This document shows positions 46,391 through 59,608 of a stretch of 64,000 bases of DNA, in pieces (positions within the stretch are counted from its first letter, which is position 1; each line of letters begins with the position of its first letter). This stretch comes from Drosophila miranda. Lineage: Eukaryota; Arthropoda; Insecta; Diptera; Drosophilidae. The notes beneath the pieces are model-generated. The model was given only the letters and a program-made list of their open reading frames with translations, did no database searches and had not been told where the DNA came from. Location of the stretch: positions 15,686,001 to 15,750,000 of the forward strand of contig NC_046674.1 of the NCBI RefSeq assembly GCF_003369915.1, given 5' to 3'. Made by a program: the position numbers and the translations under genes.

Positions 46391-47960
46391 ATCTGCTTGA
46401 TACTTAGCTATATTTATTATTATATTTACGGAATGCCTTTTATGAATTTTTTGTATCTTTATCACCAAGCCACTGATTAAAAAGTACTCAATTATTTAAA
46501 CCATTGTGAAATAAGGACATCCCTAAGCTAAGAAACTTTATACAATTAGGTTATCTATTTAGCACAAATATAAAATGTTATATGGAAAACCTGCAGTTTA
46601 TTTAAAGCACCAGGCTATACTCAGGAAAAGAGAGATTCTTATAGTCTTCAATTTGTACTCGTTTATTTTACGGACTGGGAATGTAGTCTGCCTAAAACGG
46701 ACAAGAAATCCATCCTCCACTCAGTCGGATATGTGCCACACAGGTAATTTATCTTTTTGCTCCTCTAAAATTCCTAGTGTCACAGACAAACTAAAAATGG
46801 AGTCTATATACGCTAAGTATGCATGTGTTTGCGGGGGGTCTCCAAAACGGGAAGAGGGGAAATTGTTAAATGAAGACATTTTCTCGGATTTTGTAACTAA
46901 TGTAACTAATTTTATTTTGTTTACTTAGTTTTTACAGGTTTCAATAATTTATGTTTTGTGTGTGTGTTTTATCATCAAGTTGTAAATGAATTTTTATGCC
47001 TTATATTTTGTATATATATGTATATATGTATGCATATATAGCATTTGCAAATATATAGCTGCATTTTGTGTGTGTGTGTGTGTGTGTGGGTGTGTGTGTG
47101 TGTGTTTTGGGGCGGGTGGTTTTGTATATATAAATATGTATGCCTGGATTTTTCACTTTACAATCTTAAATGTTAACTACGCAAAAAATGGTTGGTTTTC
47201 CCATATGTGTCTGTGTGTTTGTGTGTGTGTGTGTGTGTGCCATTGAATATGCTGCAAGACAATTCTACAATAAACTTTAATTTAATGTATATATAACTAC
47301 ATTACATATATAGCTACAATATATTTATATCAATGTGTATATTCAAAATGTGAAATAAAAAAAAAAACTTTATTTAAAAATATGCGTTCATTTTTTGTTT
47401 AGTTTATAATTTATGCTCCCTCCTTCGTTCCTTTCCTTATTATCGCGCCATTCATCTTCATTTCCTTTGTTGGCCTTATATTTAATATAAACCTTTTTTC
47501 TTTTTTAAATATATTTTTTATGCATATAATGGATCCTTTTTGCGTATCGTAAATTGTATAAATTACTAATATAAATTAAGCACACGATAAATTGCAGCTG
47601 CTTCAAATGCATCCATCTCTTGTCCTACAGACACGATTCATTTTCTGTGCAGCATCAAATCATTCACATATAATACCCATAATCAATATTCCGTTATTTA
47701 TTATGCACTTTTTACAAAACTGTTGCCCCATTCTATATAATACTCTAGTCATAGAAAAAAAAAATAAATTAATGAGTAGCAATTAGTGGGTAAGCAAAGC
47801 TGGCTCTAGGCTAACACAAATATAACACCCTAGGGACTACAGGAATCGGTAAACTGGATTCCGTTCGTCTTTAGCTAAGCAGTCGAAAAAATTAAGCAGC
47901 AATCGAACGATCATTCGATCCATAAATTAGATTAGTTCATTTGTGGCTTTGTGGAAGTAC
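46391..47960 (+). other. 3' UTR and downstream flank of the TTC28-like gene
   Basis: AT-rich sequence without coding potential. ATTAAA occurs at about 46475 and AATAAA at 47269-47274. (TG)n runs lie at 47066-47106 and 47217-47240. Confidence 0.5.
47066..47106 (+). repeat. (TG)n microsatellite
   Basis: A TG run with one interruption in the TTC28-like 3' flank; a second, shorter one lies at 47217-47240. Confidence 0.85.
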
Positions 47961-47973
47961 ATTTAAATTATAC

Positions 47974-48461
47974 CAAAGACTATACAATACCAAGATGTCG
48001 CATGAGGAACAAATGCTTTTTCAATTTTCGTTTGACGCTTCATGGTACGGGCGCGCGGGGCTAGTACTTCAATTCTCTTTTACGCTACCTTCGCCTCCGA
48101 AGTGCTACTCGGCTTCGGTCAGAGAATTTGCCAATCGAATTTTCAAGATAGTTTTAGTTTAGGAGATATAAGCACTCAAAGTTTAACATTTTTTCAGTGT
48201 GCAAATATTTATTGACTAACTAACTAATTTAGCAAGTTGAGACGGCCAAAGGTCCCACTGTGCCGCTCCAAAGACATCGGCGATCCGCGACCACCGCTTC
48301 GACGGTGAAGGCATTTCCGAACAGACGAAACCGATGGGCAGCGGGGTCGCGGTAGAGACGAAGTACAGGCGAAAAGGGTCCTTTTGGGTCCTAATGTTAG
48401 GACCCGCCATAGAACAGCTTTTTGGTCGCTCATGCAACATCTTGGTATTGTATAGTCTTTG
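47974..48461. mobile_element. 488-bp MITE-like element with 33-bp terminal inverted repeats and 7-bp target duplication
   Basis: The left terminus at 47974-48006 (CAAAGACTATACAATACCAA onward to GCATGAG) is the inverted complement of 48429-48461 at 32 of 33 positions. The element is flanked on both sides by the direct repeat ATTATAC (47967-47973 and 48462-48468), as expected of target-site duplication. The interior has no transposase-like frame, so the element is non-autonomous. Part of the interior (48240-48400) is GC-richer than its flanks. The superfamily is unknown to me; 8-bp duplications would be hAT or P, but here only 7 bases match. It lies between two convergent genes. Confidence 0.8.
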
Positions 48462-48468
48462 ATTATAC

Positions 48469-49572
48469 TCTTTCGTAGTATCTATGCCAAGTAGAGTGTA
48501 AAAGTGTTTTTTTGTCAAAAAAAAAATCCATGTCCGCGAACCCGTTTGTACAATACACTCGAATATAAATATCCATTTTTATGTCTCAATCAGAAATTAA
48601 TTCTGTGAACTCTTTGCCATTGAAGCTCCTTTAACTCCACTCCTTTACTTTTCCTATACTAATTTTTGTATGTACCTTGCCTCCTGCAGCAATTATTTTG
48701 GTTGGTTTTTGCTTAGTTATCTGATCAATTCGTGCCTATCCGTAAAGATCTTAGTCAAAGTGCTGCACATTTTTACTCGTGGCTTGAAGACCTCAAAAAA
48801 AGTTTGTGTGTGCCATGTTTTTGTTTGTTGGTTGGTTTGTTCCATTGCCCTTATCAGTTTTGTATTCTTAAACGATATTTAACATCTTGTTGGTTTAGGT
48901 TTTAGAATTTAACACTATACACTATAAAGAGGATACTTAAAATATTGCGACCATCGTGTTTTTTTTTGTCTAGTTTAGTTTTGTAGTTGCTTTTCTTGTA
49001 GTTGAAGGTTTTTTCTCTTTTGATTCTGTATGCCTTGGTCAGTAAGTGGTGTCTGGTGTCTCGTGGTGTTCGTGTGGGTGTTGTTGTAGTAGTCTTTCGA
49101 GATACAATATCCGATGATCCCCATCAACGCAGCTGATTTCTGTGCCATACAAAAAAATACAGATACATTTAAACATATATATATATTATAGATTAGCTCC
49201 AAGTTTAAAGTATGTTATGTGTTATTCTCAGTGGGGGGAAAGGGGGGGGAATGCAGTGGAGAACAGTGAATGAATGGTGAAATGTACTAACTTCTCACAT
49301 AAAATCATGAAAGGACGTTGCGCAACTTAAAGTTCGCTTAGTTTCTGGATGTGCTCGAGATGCCATACGTTGTCTCTGCTATTGTTCTGGTTCTGGTTCT
49401 GGTTGTTGTTCTTGTCGAGGATGATATTATGGAGTGTTTGTGGAAAACAAAATGTAAAACGTTTGAACACAAAAATCACACAAAGCATTTCCTCACGGCC
49501 TCAGGGGGTGGGTGGGCCAGGGAGTATGTTCTTTGTTCAGTTGCTTGGTCTCTACAATTGCTGCCTGTCCAC
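48469..49572. other. Flank of the MITE and probable 3' UTR of Grunge
   Basis: No coding exon seen. T-rich sequence near 48840-49020 and a GGGG-rich run around 49232-49247. The Grunge 3' UTR on the minus strand should occupy much of this stretch; I did not fix a poly(A) site. Confidence 0.45.
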
Positions 49573-52516
49573 TTATCTGGGCCGTTGTCTGTGGGGATGA
49601 TATAGAGAGAGGTGGTTGATGATAAAACGGAAACGAAAGCACAAACTCAAGATAATGATTAACCCAAATGTCAATGAGGTGGAGGAGAATGGGGCCTGGT
49701 TTGAACTTGAATTTGGATTTGAGTGGGGATATTGACTCACCTAAAGTATTGATCGTGCAGCGATTGTCGCTGGAATTCGGCGGCCTGCAAATACTGTATA
49801 TATGTAATTAATGAGTTAGGGATATTAATTTTGGATTTGGGAAACCTGTAGTTGATCGGCATAGGACATGCGCAGCAGGACATCCGAGTGCGGCTCCCTA
49901 GGTATAAGCATATTTGGGCGTGGATATTGGCCAACGTTCGCTGCAGTAAGTAAGTAGCACGACGGTAAAGGAGAGAGAAGAGTAGAGAAAATATCAGTTA
50001 TTGGTATACTTATTAATGGAAACAGAGCAGGGGTTTGGGGGGAACCTCTTGAGGCTATACAAACTCACGTGGCAGTTGGAAACCGGCCTCCGGTGGTTGC
50101 GGCTGTGGATGCAAAGGCAAATGTAAATGAGTATGAGAGTGTGCATGATATTCTCTCGTCAATCGTATCTGAAAATTATTGAATATCGTAGAAAGTTTCA
50201 AAAGAGAAGAGCCAGTGCTGCATTTGTGGAATGCCAACAGTAGAAGATTGGTTGGTTTTTTTTTTTAATGTATTTTAATGCGTTGTTTTGAGTTTTTGTT
50301 GAGTTAGATGGCGGGTTAGATGGCGCGACTGATGGTTAGGCGCCTCCCCCCAAGTTAGAGAAGAGGCAAGCATGGCATGGCAAAGAGTATGGTTAGCACA
50401 AAAATGAACACAGCATGACAGACAGTACTCGTACACGTGCTGGGTATGGGGTTTTGGTTTTGGTTTTGATTTTGATTTTGATTGGATTGGATTGCAACTT
50501 GGAAGACTTATAGCATCGCTGCTTATGTGGTTAAACATGTTTGTGAGAGATAGCTGACAAAGTGGACAACAGAGTGATTCGATTTGTGGTTTTGTGGTTC
50601 GTTCCAAATACGATTGATCTTGTGAATATGAATATGGAATAATAGTAGTATAAAAAGAAGTGTGGCCTACCATACGCACCATGTGCTCGCCCGGATCAAG
50701 GCCTACGTGATGCGGTGGCGGTATACCCAAACGTTCCCTCTCCATCTGCGATATCGCCGGATTCGCATAGAGTGGGAACTGTGAGGGATGTATGCCGCTG
50801 CAAATATACAAGAATATAAATGTATTAATATACAATATTAATGAAGCATAAATGATGATGATAACCAACCGTCTGTAGTACTCCATCCAGTGCGGATCGA
50901 GGCGGGATTGACTCGCCGCGGCGGCTTGTGCGTTTTTGATCTCTTCCAGTTCCCTGCAATAAGTCGAAATACACCGAATGAGCACGGGGATGGATGCAGG
51001 GGTAGTCCAGCAATAGGATATATCAATGTGTGTGTGTGTGTGTTGGTTATGGCATGGAGTGGGACGGTGCATTGGCAAATGATAATCAACACAAGCGTGA
51101 ATTTTGACGGTTTTTGGGATACCAAATCATAAAGATTTCTTAAAAAGCTGCGGGGGCTGGGATAGGAGTTTGTGGTGGGGTTTTACTATATCAGTGCGTT
51201 TCAGAAATTATTTTAAAATATAACTGAAAATATGTATGATCATTTAAATCAGTTATGGAATATTATGGAAAGCAATCGATGCTTTGAATTTTGCTATGGC
51301 TACGCTATCCCTTTCACGCGCTTACTAATTCTCTCTCTCTCTATCACACACACTTTTCCTCGTGCAGTGTGTGTGCCCCTGGCGGAGGAGAGCGAAATAG
51401 CAACACAGCTGGTGTTGCTGTGACAAGCGTAAGATAGAGACAGTCAGATGTAGCGGAATACAAGACAGTACGGGAAAAATGGAACAGATAAAATATTCTA
51501 AAATTCGAATAAAATAGGTCATTATGTGGTGCAACAATCAACATTAGAAGATAACTAGCGCTCGTGGTTCCTCTCTTTCTCTCTATGTTTTTCCCATCTC
51601 TCATGACAAGTGCGAGCAAAATTGAGAGAGATCGCGGAGAGATCTTTGTAGAACATCGATACCAAAAGACAGAGAAGGAGAGAGGTAGAGAGATAGAGCA
51701 TGCGGCATTATTTTTGCATTCTCGGGCAGGAAGTTCTCTTCACTTTAAAACCTTTCACTTGTGCTTCTGGCTGGCGTAGTTTGTCGAAGAATAAATCTTG
51801 AAGCAATGGTAGTGGTTTGGATGGGATCAATGGGTCTGGTAGTCACGAACAGGGTTAGATCTCCCATTTTTTTGAGTTGAGTATCGAACAATATCATCTT
51901 ATCCATTTATAATCCATATAATTCTTTTACTCATTAACTTTCAATCGATTAAAGTTGATTCTTATGTTCTGTAACGCACTGTTTCTTATCAATTTCTTTT
52001 GGACAAGAATTCCATTATGAGGATGTGTGTTTAAGGTATATGTGGAGATGGAGGAGTTGGATGAATGGTTGTATTGGGTGGGTTGGTGTATTGGTGCATT
52101 ATGGTGCAGTTGGGTCGATCTTTCAGGCTTTTTTGTGGTACTGTACCTCTCTCTGTACATGGGGCCCATTGGATGATGATATGGCACCATCTGTTCAACA
52201 GGACTGAAATTGAATATTGAAATAATTACAATCAAGAATCAACGTCACTCAACGGACTCTCACAACATAAAGAAAGAGCAAATGGGGGAGGGAAAAGAGG
52301 GGAAAAGAACTGAAACGGAATCCTAACACCAGAGGCTGAAGAAGGAAGAAGAATAGAAGAGTCACTTCGTCCAGCATCACTCACCTGAAGGCGACATGGG
52401 GGCGTGCGTATTCGGAGAGTTGTCGCAGGGCTGGCGTATCGGCATACGGGGGCTTTAGTTCCGCTTTCATTTTGGCCTGCTGGGCCGCCTGTTGAGCGGC
52501 TGCTGCCTGCTGTTGT

Positions 52517-52548
<32 letters not shown>

Positions 52549-55500
52549 TGGGCAGGGATCGAATTGGTTTATTAGCTGGATCCTCTAAAGGTTCTACTCT
52601 GCTTCGCTCCACTCACCTGCCGCCGTTCGCGCTCCTTCTCGGCCAGCTTGCGATCCCGTTCCTCCCGTTTTCGGGCTAGCTTCGAGTCGGCCACCGGCTT
52701 GAATATCAAATCCGTTCTCGTGCAGGAATTGTAATCTCCGCGATCGATGTGCCGGACAAATCTATCAAGGAATTTCGAAGATTACAATCTTTTTCAATCG
52801 AGTCTTCAGTCTCTGAGGATACTCACATGGCAGACTGGGAGCGATGGCATTCGGTGTCGTCCGGCTTGGCCTCGGGACTGGGACCACGTTGTATATTGTG
52901 CGTGGGACTGGGTATATCTGGCTCCGGATCCGGCTCAATGTCAATGGGCACTGCAAGAACAGGGAATACATGCTGTAAAAACACCTTCTTTAACCACTGT
53001 CGACTCTCCATCTTACATGGCTCCGTTGGATGATGGCCTCCGCCCATGCCTGCCGAGTTGGCAGAGTGCGCGTGTGCTCGCAGGGCATCCATGTGGGAAG
53101 TGGGCTTCATGCCGTGCTGCTGACCATCTTGCGGGGCAAAAGGCGAGCCGTGCGGCGGACCAGGCGGGTAGCCGGGCATATGGGAGCCCGGATAGGCACC
53201 CGGCGGCAGGCCCGTCGGCGTTCCGGGCCCACCCATGCCGACTGGCACACCCGGTCCCCCTGGACCCTGGGGCGTCTTTGGCGTCGGCGGCTTGTTGGGC
53301 TGCGGACCGCCCTGCTGCTGCTGCTGGGGCGGGCCCTTCATCTGTTGCTGCTGCTGTTGCTGCTGGGCTGCCGCTGCGGCCGCCGCCTGATGGTGCTGCT
53401 TCTCGGCTGCATCTCGCGCCGCAGCAGCAGCGGCGGCGTTCTGCTCGTCCTGTCGCGACTGCTGCTGCTGCGGCGGACCCTGCAGGCCGGCATGGTGGGC
53501 GGCCATCACGGCGGCGGGATCCAGAGGTCCCGACGGTGGAGGCGGCTTCATGTAGGCCGGGAAACCAGGCCCGTACGGTGCATAGCCGTAATGCGAGTTG
53601 AAGGGATGATGATGCGGCGAATAGAAGACCGAGGGATGCAGCAGTGGATGTGGATACGGCGACTGGCCGGGATGCACTCCGATCTGTGGAATGCCTCCTC
53701 CCGGCGCAATCAGAGGCAATGGCAACGGCATTTGCGGATGCCGTATAACCGGCGGTGAGGCTCCCGGTCGCAGATGCGGCGGCGGTGACGTGCCTAGCCC
53801 CCTTTGGCCCGGCTGCGGGGCATACATCTTGCTCAGCGGACTGGCCATCAGTCCCGAGGCATTAGACACGGGTGGCGGCGTCATATGTGGAGACTGCTGT
53901 CGCAGCAGGGCATGGCGATCCCGCTCGGCCACGGCTGCCGCAGCCGCCGACAATGCCGAAGATGAGGGATGATGGCTAAGCGGCGACTGCGGCACCGGAT
54001 GCAGCGGACTCTGGCGACTGAGGCTGCTCACACTGGAGGCTGGAGAGGCTGCTCGATGGGCAGCTGCTGCTGCTGCGGCTGCCGAGGAGTTGCTCTGGCC
54101 ACCGCCAGGCGTGTTGCTGCTGCTGCTGCCAGGTCCGGCTGAACCGGCTCCACTCGAGATCTGAACGCTGGGACTGGCACGGCTGAAGGCCGACGACGGC
54201 ACCGTGCTGGTAGTCAGAGCCATGCTGCTGGACGTCATCGAGGCCACCGAATGGGGCGTATTCGGTGCCGATGAGACGTGCGAGTGGGGCATATGGCTGG
54301 GCGGGGTGCGACGACTGAGGGCGGATTCGGGAAGGCCGCCCAGTCCTCCGGGACCCGCTAGCAGAGCGATGGGTCCGCCGCCCGGCCCCAGACCGGCAAT
54401 CGAGTGCGACAGCAGATGGTGTCCGGGATGTGCGAGAGCCGCATGGGCCGGATGACCCGGCGGAAGATGCGCCAGATGCGGATGTATGGGCATTGGGTGG
54501 CCAATGAGTCCCGGCGGCGGATGGCCATTCCCCGCCAGTCCCGGCAGCGGCGATGTGCGATGCGTATGCGGGGATTGGTGCGGATTGCCATGACCACCGC
54601 CGGATCCGGCCATCGTTGTCGAGGGCTGCGACGTGGGCGGCTGCTCCCGGGACTGGGGATCGTGCAGACTGCGTGGCGGATGCTGGGCTGGCGATGGAGT
54701 GCGCACTGTGCCGGCGGGACCTCCAGGCGGCTGCTGTTGCTGCTGCTGCTGTTGGGGGGCGTGGGAGGGCGGCAGTCCGTGACCATGTTGCGGATGTCCT
54801 TGCAGGGACATGGCCATCGGAGCGTGCGGATGCATGCTGGGTGGCATGTCGTGCGGCCGATGGAGCACCTGCTGCAGATGATGCGGATGCATGTGGGGAT
54901 GCATATGCGAGGGCGCCATCGTCGACAGCGTGGGTGGTATCCCGATCGAGCTGGGCGGCATCGAGGAGGCCACCGACATCTGCGAATGCTGTCCCGGATG
55001 CAGTCCCGGATGCATACCCGGCGGAACGCCCGGCGCACCACTCGACGACTGGTGCAGGGATGTGGGCGGTGGCGGTGGCTGGGGTCCACCGGCCCCACCC
55101 GGCGGCAGGCCATGGATGAGATTTTGAGGATGCATCCCAGGCGGCAGGCCGCCGCCTGCGGGTGAAGGCATGTGAGGCGAGGGATGCGGCGACTGGAACT
55201 GCTGCGGCTGTGGGGCCATCGACGAGGGCTGCGAGTTGCTGTTGCTGCCCTGGCTGTCCTGGCCTGGCGTCGAGCGCGACGAGGCGTCTATAGGGCTCTC
55301 CGGGGGCGGGCCATACGGGGAGGACTTTATCAGGTTCTCGCCGTATGGCTTCACGTCCACGGGTCCCGCCGCGGAGACGACTGGTGGCATCGGATACTTC
55401 AGATCCTGCGGCTGGGGCGGGCCATATTTGGCCGCCAGAGGATCTCCGTATTTGTGCATCATTCCAGGCTCGAAGGGCCGTCCCAATGGCGGCGTCTGCA

Positions 55501-55585
55501 CATCGTGCTGATAATGCGGCTTGGGCATGGCTATGCCCGGCGGTGGCGTGGCACCCGGCGGCACCTGATGGGCCGGCGGCTGGGA

Positions 55586-55641
<56 letters not shown>

Positions 55642-58600
55642 GCTGCTGCTGCTGCTGCTCCTGGGACGTCGGCGGTGGTCCGTACTTGTGGGCCACGTCC
55701 AGCTGGGAGGCCATGTTGTGCGGCAGATGGCCAAAGCCCGACTTGACGTCGGGTATCTTGAGGGAATCCTGGTAGCCCTGCTTCAATGGCGGCTGGTGAG
55801 CGGCGGACAACTCCACCGGATACTTGCCGGGCTGCTCAATCATGTACTTCATGTCGTACTTGCCAGCCGCGGCGGCGGCGGCAGCAGCGGCTGCTGCAGC
55901 GGCAACCGCCTGCATCTCCTGGCTGTACTTGAGTGCGTCCAGCGGCGGTGGCGGCGGATACTTGAGATCCTGCGGCGTGAATTTCATCTCCATTTCGGGC
56001 GGGTACTTTTGCGATGTGTTGGGTCCGCCTTGGGGTGGTCCATTGCCGCCCGCTCCAGCCGGATCGCTGTGCAGCTGCGGAAGCTGTGGAGGCTGCTGCT
56101 GTTGTTGCTGCTGTTGTCCTCCCGGCGGGCCGTACTTCAGCTGGGCATCGATCAGATAGCTGGCGGGAGGTGGCTGCAGCGGCTGCTGGCCGTGTGGCAG
56201 ATGCGACAGATGCAGCGGCTCACCCAAAGGCGGCTGCCCACTCTCGCCACCGGCCATCGAATGGGAATGCATGGAGGTGGGCGGCACCCCAGGCCCCGTG
56301 AGCGGCAGTCCTCCCGCGTTGTGCTTCAGCGAGTCCTCGTTCTTGATCTCAATCTTCACCTTCAGATCTTGCGGTTCGTTGCTGTTCTGATTGCAGGTGG
56401 CATCCATCGAATCGTCCATGGGCTCTTTCTTGATATACACCGCCTCCGTGGGCGGACACGCAGGTGGCGGCTGAATGGATATGGGATTCAACTGCTGCTG
56501 TTGCTGCGGCGGCTGCTGGGGCGGCTGCTGCTGCTGCTGTTGCTGATGCTGCTGTTGGGGAGAGACCTCCTGCTTGATGGTGGCCAGCTTCTTGAGCAGA
56601 TCGGGATCGCTTTCGCAGGTCTCCATCTTCTCGATGGCCTCCTTGCGCTCCACAGAGGCATTTAGCGCCTCCACAGTGGCAATGGTCGGCACCTTCATGG
56701 TGAGGGGCGCTGCCACGGTGTTAACCGGAGGCACACCACAGTCCTGCTGGATTGTGTTGGCAGGGGAATCCTTAAGCAGCAGCCCATCCACGCTGTTCGG
56801 AGCCTGGATGTTCGTCTCCTCGTCCATGTTCTTGATCGAGAGCGCCTCCTTGCTGCAGTCCTCCGAGGCGACCTCTGCCTTGATGGACTTCTCCTCCGTT
56901 TTGGGCTCCAGGTGGAGGCCATCACCATCGTTGGTGGCCATCTCCCGCTCCTCCTTGCAGTTGAGCATCAACTCCTTGCTGTCCTTGGTCGACTGCTGTT
57001 CGGCGGTGGTCGTGTCCGTGGTATTCGACTCGCCGTCGTCCAGCACAGAGTCCGGCCTGCTGTCCGAGTTCATGCTCTCCACGGGACTGTCGGGCCGCTG
57101 CTGCTTTCTCTTCTCCTTCAAGCTGCTGATGTTTTCGTCCGATCCACCGACGCCTCCCGCTCCCACGCCAGCATTGGCTGCCTGGTCGTTCGCCTGCTCC
57201 TGTTCGGTGCGCTTCTTTTTGTTGGGCGTGTCCTGTTTGCCGCCCTTGCGCTTGGTAGCCGAACTCTCGGCCACAGCCTTGGTCGGAGTCTTGGGACTGT
57301 CCACCGAGGAGGCTCCACCGCCGGCATCGGGCGTCTCGGAGCCTCGCTTGGGCCGCTTGCCATTGGCCACAGCGTTGTTGGTGGTGGACTGATCCTTCGA
57401 GGAGCTGTTGGTGGCCGTGGCGCCTGCAGCAGCGCTTCCGCCTCCCGCAGAGCTGCCACCGACGGACGCACCACCGCCGCCACCTCCGCTATTGCTGGCC
57501 GTGCTGCTGCTGCTGCTGCTGTTGGTGGTGGTGTTGCTGCTGCTGTTGTTGTTATTGCTGTTGTTGTTGTTGTTGTTGTTCTGTTGTTTATTGCGCGTCC
57601 TCATCCTAGAGGGTGATTCATCCCTTTTGTTGGTCAGACTCGAATCACTGTCACACTCGCTGGCGTCGTCCTCGGTGAGAGAGCTGTTCTCCTCCTTGGA
57701 GACAGCGGGCGATGAGCGACTCGCCGTCTCTGACGCCGACCCCGTCGCCGTCGCCGCCGTCGTCGCAGTTTGTGGTTCCGGTGTGTCCTCCTTCTTGGGA
57801 GGTGTATTATTATTTGCGCGCGTGACACGATTGCGTCGCAGGGCGCTCTGTCTGCGTCGCCGGTGCGGCCGATTGTTGTTCGCGCCGGGCGTCTTCTTCC
57901 ACAGATAGTAGAATTCGACCAGCTCGGGGGTGTCCTTGTGCGGCAGCAGATCCTTGTGGATCCTAAAGAAATTCTTGCCAAATTGTCGCAGACCCTTGAT
58001 AAACTTTTTCGTTTCGTCCTCGGTCCACTTCTTGTCGATGCCCTTCGAAACGGGGCACTTAACTAGTGCTTGTAGAGCTTTGCCTGGATCGTAGCCAGAA
58101 TCGTGGAGCTGTACAGAAGATAGGCAGATATTAGCATGGAGCATATATCAGATGGGATAATAGTACTTTAGTAGGACTTACCACGTCGAGTGCGTTAATT
58201 GTTGTGTCGTCGCGACTGGCAGCCAAACAACCGTCTTCTAGTCCGCCATCACACATTCCTTGAAATGCGGCCATCGAGCGGGCAGCACGCAAGAACATTA
58301 ACAAATCGCCATCGGCCACAACGCCTGGACTCCATCTTGATTCCTCTAGTTCACGTTCATCGGTTTCCTTGTCGATGGGGAAGCTTGAGATTGGATTATA
58401 ATCGGGCAGTTTTGCCTTCAGTCGTCATAGGAGACAAACGAAAATGTTCGGGATTAGTTCAAAAAGACTCCAAGGAGAGCAACTCCATCGAGCGCGACCA
58501 GACACGACACGACAGGTGCGCTCAATTTAGTTTTTGTTTTTGGTTTTTGTTAGTCACACACACGCACACAATCCACACAATCACAAAAAACACAATCCAC

Positions 58601-59608
58601 ACACCACAAGACAACACCTGAAGGCTGCGAGGAGGGATTCCGTAGATTCCCTCCGGATACACGATGATACAGAAACTCTTAGGACTAATGCATGATTATG
58701 TATGAATAATGTATAATGTGTGCTACGGATTTCATTCGGATATTGGGGATTGGGAGCGGGACAGAGGATAAGGGATTTGGGATCGGTGGTTTTTGTTTTT
58801 GTTTTTTCTTTTTGGTTCAACTTCTACCAATTAGGGACTCGAACTATGAAGACGGCCAATTGTATCGCAAGAACTTGAATTGCAAAATTATTTACAAACA
58901 GTTTAAGAGTTATTTACAAGAGAGTTTAACCGAAGGACATACAATTTTTAAACAAATTGCTCTTCGTGTAGCCCTTTATCGAAGGGAAGAAAGTATTTAA
59001 GCAGTAACCAGAAACTGAGAAGAACGTTGAAAAGTCTCTCATTCATTGTTATTCCTTTTTTGGCATAGAAATACATGTGTAGAATACAAACGTAAAGCAA
59101 TAGGCCTAAATATTGTGGGGAAGAGAATTTCTCTAACCACCAATGAAATATAGAATTTATTAGAAATTTTTATTAGAAAATCATTCCATATTAGAATTTT
59201 TTGGTAGTCTTTTGTTCATTTTGTGAGTTTTTTAACCCCACTCAAAACTGCGTAGGAAATGCCGTACTTCCTCTTCAAAGTCCTTCTAAGGACTACACAA
59301 CATAAGGCAATTTTTGAACGATTTTTACGTTGAGAAATTCATTGAAATTCAACAGAAAGAAAATAGGAACATAAATTACAACTTTTGCAATAAAAAAAAA
59401 AATGTTTATCTCTTCTTTATTTATTGTTGTTCTTTTTTTCATTGGCATAATTGTTTAATTTTTTAGTTCTTTGTTGTTGCTTTTTTTTAATTTTCTTGTT
59501 GTTACCGTGAGCTGAATTTCTGATTTGTGAGAGTTATGTACGTACATAGACATCGTTTACCTGGTGGCCGGGACCCACTCGAATTTCTCCTTGAGTGGAG
59601 GCCGCCAT
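49573..59608 (-). CDS. Gug: Grunge / Atrophin, nuclear-receptor corepressor
   Basis: Thirteen coding exons: 59608-59561, 58415-58182, 58108-53017, 52950-52827, 52761-52617, 52545-52385, 52203-52147, 50953-50870, 50797-50680, 50168-50069, 49940-49846, 49793-49741 and 49588-49573; all phases close, 2108 residues from [12 protein letters not shown] to RQRPR. Exons 2-3 give an ELM2-type segment and a SANT domain ([19 protein letters not shown], about residues 120-165). A huge Pro/Gln/Ser/His-rich middle in one 5-kb exon includes a Q run of over 20. The C-terminal Atrophin domain follows: [13 protein letters not shown], the basic [17 protein letters not shown] stretch, [11 protein letters not shown] and [15 protein letters not shown]. 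Family role: corepressor that recruits histone deacetylases and G9a and binds Tailless-type receptors. A TTTTTTGCAG acceptor at 59678 suggests a spliced 5' leader. No BAH-containing longer form is seen in the window. Confidence 0.95.
50954..52146 (-). other. Grunge intron 7 with repeat insertion
   Basis: This intron is about 1.2 kb. It carries a dispersed-repeat segment at about 51285-51440, containing TCCTCGTGCAGTGTGTGTG and GGCGGAGGAGAGCGAAAT, homologous to the copies at 5470 and 41960. A GA-rich run at about 51660-51700 follows. No exon seen. Confidence 0.6.
55587..55660 (-). repeat. Polyglutamine-encoding CAG/CAA tract in Grunge
   Basis: Mixed CAG and CAA codons encode a run of more than 20 Gln in the low-complexity middle of the protein. 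Shorter CAG blocks recur at about 53340-53370, 54730-54755, 56095-56118 and 56527-56560. Confidence 0.85.
58416..59560 (-). other. Grunge intron 1
   Basis: 1.1-kb AT-rich intron, GTAAAC donor, with CACA and T-rich runs; no coding exon seen. It includes a CACACAATCCACACA-type repeat at about 58555-58615. Confidence 0.6.

Noticed and set aside
48216..48518. 100-residue open frame in and beyond the MITE
   Set aside because: It crosses the TIR and the target duplication and resembles no transposase; chance frame in the element interior.
53030..53758. Long plus-strand frames opposite Grunge exon 3 (also 54404-55165, 55172-56665 and 57408-57908)
   Set aside because: They are complements of CAG/CCN-rich coding sequence; products are Arg/Leu-rich or Ala-rich low complexity and lack any domain.
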